From Lentisphaerota bacterium (lineage in GTDB: Bacteria > Verrucomicrobiota > Kiritimatiellia > RFP12 > UBA1067), in NCBI GenBank assembly GCA_015061765.1, contig SUVZ01000086.1, positions 1-11,667 on the forward strand: a stretch of 11,667 nt of DNA, written 5' to 3'. Below, in pieces: positions 7,717 through 11,667 of this stretch. The notes under the pieces are model-generated. The model saw nothing but the letters and a program-made list of their open reading frames with translations, made no database searches and was not told the DNA's origin. The translations under genes were made by a program, and so were the position numbers. Within the stretch, counting starts at the first letter, position 1. Every line of letters begins with the position of its first letter.

Positions 7717-9624
7717 ATGAAAATATGTAATGAACTTGGATTTGCGCTATCAGGCATAGTCTGCGCCATCTCCCTGTGCGCGTACAGCGCGGAGTTCCAG
7801 AACGCCCGCCTTGTGAATGATGGATTCGAAAATGGCCTCGCCGGATGGGGCTCGCCCTCCAAGGAGTGGAGCGTCGCCCCCGGTCAAGGCCGCGAAAAGT
7901 CGTCCGCCCTTGTTTGGAGAGCAGGTAAAACCGGATCCGTTCCTATACAGAGACTTGCGATACAAGGCGGCATGAAATACAGGTTCGGCGCGTATGTGAG
8001 GGTCGTGCCATACAATCCAAAGGGGCTTCCCAAGATAACGCTTCGCTGTTACGACTGGCTGGAGAAACTGCGCTGCGAAGTCGTGGCGACGCCGTCCGGC
8101 GACAACGACCCGAACGCCGAAGGATGGGTGCGCTACGAGGGAATCGCCGCGCCGCCGACCGATCCGTATTGCGACCTCCTCGTCGAAATGCCGCCTGAAG
8201 CCAAAGGGTGCGTCTATTTTGACGACTTCTACTACCAGATTGACGGAGGGAAGACTGTCGGCGAGATGATTTCCGGATCGTACCGTAACGAGGCTGTATC
8301 CGGCAAGGTGCGTTTTGCAGTTGCGCTTAACGTGAACACGGTCAGGTATCCGCTCTCCACACTGAAACCGGTGTTTTCGTTTGAGGGTGAGGACGGAAAA
8401 CGCTTCGTGATCGCGCCGGACTCGTTTTCATACGACAAGGCGTTAGTGTCGATAGAAGTTGCGCGCCTCAAGCGAGGCGCATCAAGGGTTGAATTTTCTC
8501 TCGGTCGCTCCGACGCTCCGGCTCTCGGAACATCGTCGCTCGAATTCCGCAGGCTCGCATTGCCGGCCTCGCGTCGCGTGACGTTCGACGAGTTCAACCG
8601 GACGATTGTCGACGGCAAACCGTTCTTCCCGCTCGGAATGTTCATTGACAAGGTTACGAAGGAAGAAATGGCAGTTTACAAGCAAGGACCCTTCAACTGT
8701 ATCCATCCTTATACCGTGTCGAAGGAGGGGTTGGACATCTGCCACGACATCGGCTTGATGTGCATAGGAACTCTTATCTTCCACGCACCGGGCCGCCATT
8801 GGCGCGGCAGGGGCAGAATTACTCCAGAGAAGGCGCTCGCGAATACGCTTACATTCGTAGATTCGCTGAAAAACCACCCCGCGCTTCTCGCATGGTATAC
8901 GATCGACGAAGATCAGCTCGCCTATCTGTCGACACAGAAGAAAAACCACGACGAGATTTGGCGCATCGATCCAGACCATCCGATTTATGCCGCGTTGGAT
9001 CGCCCTGAACACGTCAGGGCGTTTGCTGGAGTATTCGATGTCATCGGTATGGACCCATATCCAATCGGCAACAACCGCGGAGGGATAGAGACAGCTTTCG
9101 GCTGGGGTTCGGCGGCGAACGAAGCGATGTACGCAATGCGCCCAATGTGGCAGATTCCGCAGGCGTACAACTGGGGATGGCATTCCTCGCGCAAGAACCA
9201 GATCGGCAAGAACCCCGAACTTCGCTTCCCGACGAGAGAGGAGTTCAGGTCAATGATGTGGCAGGCGATCGCCGCCGGGGCAAATGGACTTTTGCCGTAC
9301 GGTTTCTTCGAGATTCGCCGCAATATGAAAGGCGCAGAGCGTGATGCGACATGGAAGATGGTCTGTGAGGAGTCGCAAAAGGTGCGCGACCGTTTCCACG
9401 TTTTGCTTTCACCGCCCGGGCCGGCCATCGAGGGGCTTCCCACCGGGCTTGCGGCGCGGACATGGAACGTCGAGGGACGGACATGGAACGTCGAGGGACG
9501 GACATGGGCACTCGTCTGTAATCTGACGCGCAAGAAGATGAAAGCCTCATTCCGCATTGGAGGACGCACCGTTCCCGCGGATCTTTCGCCCATCGGCGTG
9601 AAGCTGTCTCCGATCGACGAGTGA
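7717..9624 (+). CDS. Secreted CBM plus TIM-barrel glycoside hydrolase-like protein
   Basis: A 635-residue exported protein. The signal peptide has probable cleavage after YSA25. Residues about 30-175 resemble a CBM4/9-type beta-sandwich: LVNDGFENGLAGW near the start and YFDDF (167-171) at the end. A second sandwich-like region spans about 185-290. From about 295 a clan-A-like TIM barrel begins (VDGKPFFPLGMF). It continues through FNCIHPY, HPALLAWYTIDEDQ (Asp397-Glu398, position of the usual acid/base), DVIGMDPYPIG, MWQIPQAYNWGW (477-488) and the barrel-closing RSMMWQAIAAGANGLLPYGF. Residues about 570-635 form a short C-terminal sandwich. This order is that of GH2/GH5-like hydrolases, but no named family is recognised. 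The seventh-strand position where a nucleophile Glu is expected reads PMWQIPQA, with Gln only. A 21-bp tandem duplication lies at the barrel/sandwich junction. It follows the LamG gene by 18 bp, so the two are probably co-transcribed. Confidence 0.85.
   Translation: MKICNELGFALSGIVCAISLCAYSAEFQNARLVNDGFENGLAGWGSPSKEWSVAPGQGREKSSALVWRAGKTGSVPIQRLAIQGGMKYRFGAYVRVVPYNPKGLPKITLRCYDWLEKLRCEVVATPSGDNDPNAEGWVRYEGIAAPPTDPYCDLLVEMPPEAKGCVYFDDFYYQIDGGKTVGEMISGSYRNEAVSGKVRFAVALNVNTVRYPLSTLKPVFSFEGEDGKRFVIAPDSFSYDKALVSIEVARLKRGASRVEFSLGRSDAPALGTSSLEFRRLALPASRRVTFDEFNRTIVDGKPFFPLGMFIDKVTKEEMAVYKQGPFNCIHPYTVSKEGLDICHDIGLMCIGTLIFHAPGRHWRGRGRITPEKALANTLTFVDSLKNHPALLAWYTIDEDQLAYLSTQKKNHDEIWRIDPDHPIYAALDRPEHVRAFAGVFDVIGMDPYPIGNNRGGIETAFGWGSAANEAMYAMRPMWQIPQAYNWGWHSSRKNQIGKNPELRFPTREEFRSMMWQAIAAGANGLLPYGFFEIRRNMKGAERDATWKMVCEESQKVRDRFHVLLSPPGPAIEGLPTGLAARTWNVEGRTWNVEGRTWALVCNLTRKKMKASFRIGGRTVPADLSPIGVKLSPIDE
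9457..9507 (+). repeat. 21-bp in-frame tandem repeat, about 2.4 copies
   Basis: The unit CGGACATGGAACGTCGAGGGA occurs identically at 9457-9477 and 9478-9498, followed by nine bases of a third copy (9499-9507). It encodes RTWNVEG twice and then RTW, inside the glycosidase-like gene just before the C-terminal sandwich. Because 21 is a multiple of three, the reading frame is kept. Identity at every base points to recent duplication by slippage or unequal exchange. Copy number may vary between strains. Confidence 0.95.
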
Positions 9625-9720
9625 AGACATGGCCGGACATAGTATCTTTCGCGACATGAAATGGTGTATGAACGACCGCTCGCGTTCCTCTCGCTCCGCC
9701 CCTGCTAATCAAAAACACAA

Positions 9721-10689
9721 ATGACAAGAAGAGACTTTACCTCAGGATTGTTCATGGCCGCGGCGCTGCCTGCGGTCGGTGCGCGATTTGCTTCGATCGG
9801 CTCCACCAGAAAGCCTTGCGTTCGCCGGCTCGATCCCTGTGCGATCGGCGTCATCAGCGACTTGCACATCGGCGTCCCGACGTCCAGACGGGTGTATCCC
9901 GGCGGCCGTGAATGTCCGTGGCAGCCGGAGACGTCAAAGAAAATGGTGGCGGAGATACTCGCGCTGCCTCGTCCGCCGGCGAATGTTATCGGTTTGGGTG
10001 ATATCTCGTTCGCGTTTGGCGAGGCGGGCGACTACGAAATCGCCGCCGAGGTCTTGAAACCGCTGTCGGACGCTGGAATCAAGGTTACACTCGCAATGGG
10101 CAACCATGACAGCCGCGCTGAATTTCTGCAGTCCTTCCCCGGCTATGACCGCACGACGAAAGTTCCGGGGCGGTTTGTCTCGGTCGTTGAAACGCCGCAC
10201 GTCGATTTCATTCTGCTCGATTCGCTCAAAGAACCCGCCAAGCGCGGCCATTTCGGCTTCCTCGGAGGCTCCGGACTCGGCGAGGAGCAGACGAAATGGC
10301 TGAACGAGACGCTTGCGTCGCTCTCCAAGCCGACGTTCGTATGTGCGCATCACGACGCGTTCAATCTGAGGCTCGCCTCTCTCTGCCCGAAGACGCCCAA
10401 GGTCGTCGGATATCTGCATGGACACCTCCACCGGTGGATGACGAACATTCTGGCCGGCGGATACGGGCCCGACGCCCGCACGATCCGCCAGATGTCATTT
10501 CCCTCGTTCGGGCTCGACCTCGACGTCGGCTGGGGATTGATTCGCACGTCGCCTTCGAAAGCCGTTCTCGAGTGCATGGCTTGCGATCACTATTTCCCGG
10601 CGAAGATTCCGGCTGCGAAACGTCCGGCGCAGTGGGATATGTTCGTTCATGATTGGGCGGGCCGCAAAATCTCCTTTTCCCTTGCATAG
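9721..10689 (+). CDS. Tat-exported calcineurin-like metallophosphoesterase
   Basis: A 322-residue phosphoesterase with a twin-arginine leader (TRRDFT at 2-7, then a hydrophobic FMAAALPAVGA stretch), so it is probably folded with metal in the cytoplasm and exported through Tat. All metal-site motifs of the calcineurin-like fold are present: SDLH (Asp47, His49), GLGD (Asp94), GNHD (Asn128, His129), CAHH (His200) and HGHLH (His235, His237). It should therefore be an active two-metal phosphomono- or phosphodiesterase. The substrate cannot be read from the sequence. An in-frame TAA at 9706-9708 excludes a longer N-terminus. No convincing Shine-Dalgarno precedes the ATG (the upstream bases are AAUCAAAAACACAA). 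The 96 bp after the glycosidase gene show no clear terminator or promoter, so membership in the same transcript is likely but not shown. Confidence 0.9.
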   Translation: MTRRDFTSGLFMAAALPAVGARFASIGSTRKPCVRRLDPCAIGVISDLHIGVPTSRRVYPGGRECPWQPETSKKMVAEILALPRPPANVIGLGDISFAFGEAGDYEIAAEVLKPLSDAGIKVTLAMGNHDSRAEFLQSFPGYDRTTKVPGRFVSVVETPHVDFILLDSLKEPAKRGHFGFLGGSGLGEEQTKWLNETLASLSKPTFVCAHHDAFNLRLASLCPKTPKVVGYLHGHLHRWMTNILAGGYGPDARTIRQMSFPSFGLDLDVGWGLIRTSPSKAVLECMACDHYFPAKIPAAKRPAQWDMFVHDWAGRKISFSLA

Positions 10690-10751
10690 GCTTTCCATGG
10701 ATACATGTGCGGCGAACTCATCAATGTAGTCGCGAAATAGACGGTTCTTTT

Positions 10752-10772
10752 GTCGGGGGGACTCCGCCCGAC
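10752..10772. repeat. GC-rich inverted repeat downstream of the phosphoesterase gene
   Basis: GTCGGG and CCCGAC are perfect six-base arms. Inside them a G-G mismatch and two further G-C pairs close a three-base ACT loop, for a 21-base hairpin. No T-run follows on either strand, so it is not a textbook intrinsic terminator. It may be a 3'-end stabilising hairpin, part of a dispersed intergenic repeat, or a factor-assisted stop site. The position (63 bp after the stop) suits 3'-end formation. Confidence 0.5.
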
Positions 10773-10781
10773 GCTTCCAAG

Positions 10782-10828
10782 GCGAGTCTCGGCATCCGTT
10801 TTGGCGAATCGATTGCCTGAGACGACGC
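10782..10828. repeat. Imperfect inverted repeat upstream of the citrate synthase promoter
   Basis: Arms GCG-a-GTCTC-GGC (10782-10793) and GCC-t-GAGAC-ga-CGC (10815-10828) pair over 11 bases with small bulges around a 21-base loop. A run of six T (10840-10845) follows 11 bases later and overlaps the -35 of the promoter. It could be a weak terminator for the upstream transcript or an operator for citrate synthase. The long loop and bulges make either use uncertain. Confidence 0.35.
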
Positions 10829-10843
10829 ACTCTACGAGATTTT

Positions 10844-10872
10844 TTGCGCTAATGCGAAAAATATGCTATAAT
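10844..10872 (+). promoter_or_regulatory. Extended -10 promoter of the citrate synthase gene
   Basis: -35 TTGCGC (10844-10849), 17-base spacer, and a perfect -10 TATAAT (10867-10872) preceded by TGC, giving the extended TGnTATAAT. The expected start near 10879 leaves a leader of about 25 bases before ATG 10904. This is the strongest promoter-like sequence in the window, which suits a central metabolic gene. Confidence 0.8.
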
Positions 10873-10903
10873 CCGCACGGTTTTTTATGGAGAAACATAC
10901 AGA

Positions 10904-11667
10904 ATGACATTAGACAAGGCAAGAATAGATAAAGATTGGCTCAAGGCTCGTGCGGATGACATCCGAAAGGCGGATTACATAGACCCTGCGTTGTACAGAA
11001 AATATAACGTGAAGCGCGGTCTGCGCAATGAGGACGGCACTGGTGTGCTCGTCGGGCTGACGACTATCGGCAACGTGCACGGATATGTCGTGTCTGAAGG
11101 CGAGAAGCAGGCGATTCCCGGCGAGCTTTTCTATCGTGGCATCGATGTGAAGGACATTGTCCGAGCCGACAAGCGAGAGCACCGCTACGGGTATGAAGAG
11201 ACCTCCTATCTGCTTCTTTTTGGCGAATTGCCGACGATCAAGCAACTCATACAGTGGAAGAATATGCTTGGTTCATACCGCAGGCTTTCGGATGGATTCA
11301 AGGAGAATGCGATCATGCGCAATCCGTCGAAGGATCTCATGAATGCTATGGCGCGAGCGGTCCTGTTCGCCTATGCCTTCGATCTGGACGACAATCCGGA
11401 CGACATTTCCATCGAGAAGTGCCTTGAGCAGTCCATCGACCTCATAGGCGCGATCCCAACTATCGCGGCATACGCGTATCAGGCGAAAGCCCACTACCAT
11501 GATGGAGCGTCGCTGCTGCTGCGCAACCCCGACCCGAAGAAGTCGACGGCGGAGAACATCCTTTCGCTGATCCGCGAGGACGGAAAGTACACGAAGATCG
11601 AGGCCGAGGCGCTTGACCTCGCGCTCATTCTCCATGCGGAGCATGGCGGCGGAAACAACTCGTCCTT
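10904..11667 (+). CDS. gltA: Citrate synthase, N-terminal part (3' end outside window)
   Basis: Condenses acetyl-CoA with oxaloacetate to citrate; cytoplasmic entry enzyme of the TCA cycle. 254 codons are present before the window ends, of an expected 430-460 or so. The start ATG 10904 has GGAG at 10889-10892, 11 bases ahead, just after the promoter. Family landmarks: GVLVGLTTIGNVHGYVVSEGEK (about 48-69; also found in 2-methylcitrate synthases), GELFYRGIDVKDIV (about 73-86), the ETSYLLLFGELPT segment, and the first catalytic-histidine motif LHAEHGGGNNSS (His247 in AEH) at the very end. The later His and Asp of the catalytic triad lie beyond the window. The sequence style resembles citrate synthases of anaerobes. 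2-methylcitrate synthase cannot be excluded from this part alone, and the gltA symbol is by function only. Confidence 0.92.
   Translation, partial: MTLDKARIDKDWLKARADDIRKADYIDPALYRKYNVKRGLRNEDGTGVLVGLTTIGNVHGYVVSEGEKQAIPGELFYRGIDVKDIVRADKREHRYGYEETSYLLLFGELPTIKQLIQWKNMLGSYRRLSDGFKENAIMRNPSKDLMNAMARAVLFAYAFDLDDNPDDISIEKCLEQSIDLIGAIPTIAAYAYQAKAHYHDGASLLLRNPDPKKSTAENILSLIREDGKYTKIEAEALDLALILHAEHGGGNNSS

Noticed and set aside
9625..9720. Possible promoter or terminator between the glycosidase and phosphoesterase genes
   Set aside because: TATGAA and TAGTAT resemble -10 elements, but neither has a -35 at a usable distance. The only inverted arms (CGCGA/TCGCG) are short with a long loop and no T-run.
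10887..10907. Six-codon frame (MEKHTE) whose stop overlaps the citrate synthase start
   Set aside because: Only about eight bases after the predicted transcript start, so it has no room for a ribosome-binding site. Its first codons are the Shine-Dalgarno of citrate synthase itself.

Overview
The window reads as chromosomal DNA of a GC-rich, Gram-negative-type (diderm) bacterium, most likely of the Verrucomicrobiota/Kiritimatiellota group. Support for a diderm envelope is direct: an outer-membrane efflux lipoprotein, a periplasmic adaptor, Sec signal peptides and a twin-arginine leader. The group assignment is inference. It rests on an autotransporter-associated beta-strand repeat protein fused to a LamG-like domain, a Lys/Ala-rich tail fused to a glycogen-binding domain, and a secreted CBM plus TIM-barrel glycosidase. 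No rRNA, tRNA, CRISPR array, transposase or integrase was seen.

Layout. (1) 2-1000: the 3' part of gyrB, then a compact same-strand run: a TolC/NodT-like outer-membrane lipoprotein (1029-2456), a MacA/HlyD-like periplasmic adaptor lipoprotein joined to it by an ATGA overlap (2453-3700), and a small Smr-domain protein (3742-4092). No inner-membrane pump accompanies the two efflux parts. (2) 4144-4575, minus strand: a small glycogen-binding (CBM48/AMPK-beta-like) protein with a histone-like tail, with its own promoter and an intrinsic terminator whose G-U pairs show which strand it serves. (3) 4711-10689, plus strand: an extended -10 promoter drives a secreted beta-solenoid plus LamG protein (4789-7698). 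A secreted CBM plus TIM-barrel glycoside hydrolase-like protein follows after 18 bp (7717-9624), then a Tat-exported calcineurin-type phosphoesterase (9721-10689). (4) 10690-10903: a 214 bp intergenic region with two inverted repeats and a strong extended -10 promoter, then the 5' two thirds or so of a citrate synthase gene (10904 to the window end).

How it fits together. The flanks are housekeeping genes (gyrase, citrate synthase). The middle is accessory in character: three exported proteins, apparently co-transcribed, that look suited to binding and trimming an extracellular glycan. The phosphoesterase raises the possibility that the substrate carries phosphate or phosphodiester groups, which is a guess. 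The glycogen-binding protein is divergently transcribed from the same intergenic region. The best candidates for something undescribed are this three-gene export cluster (an unanchored beta-solenoid adhesin-like protein and a glycosidase without an obvious catalytic nucleophile), the lysine/cysteine-rich CBM48 chimera, and a 21-bp in-frame tandem duplication inside the glycosidase gene.

No gene-free stretch exceeds 300 bases. The longer gaps (4576-4788 and 10690-10903) hold promoters and inverted repeats. The 96 bp at 9625-9720 shows neither a clear promoter nor a terminator.
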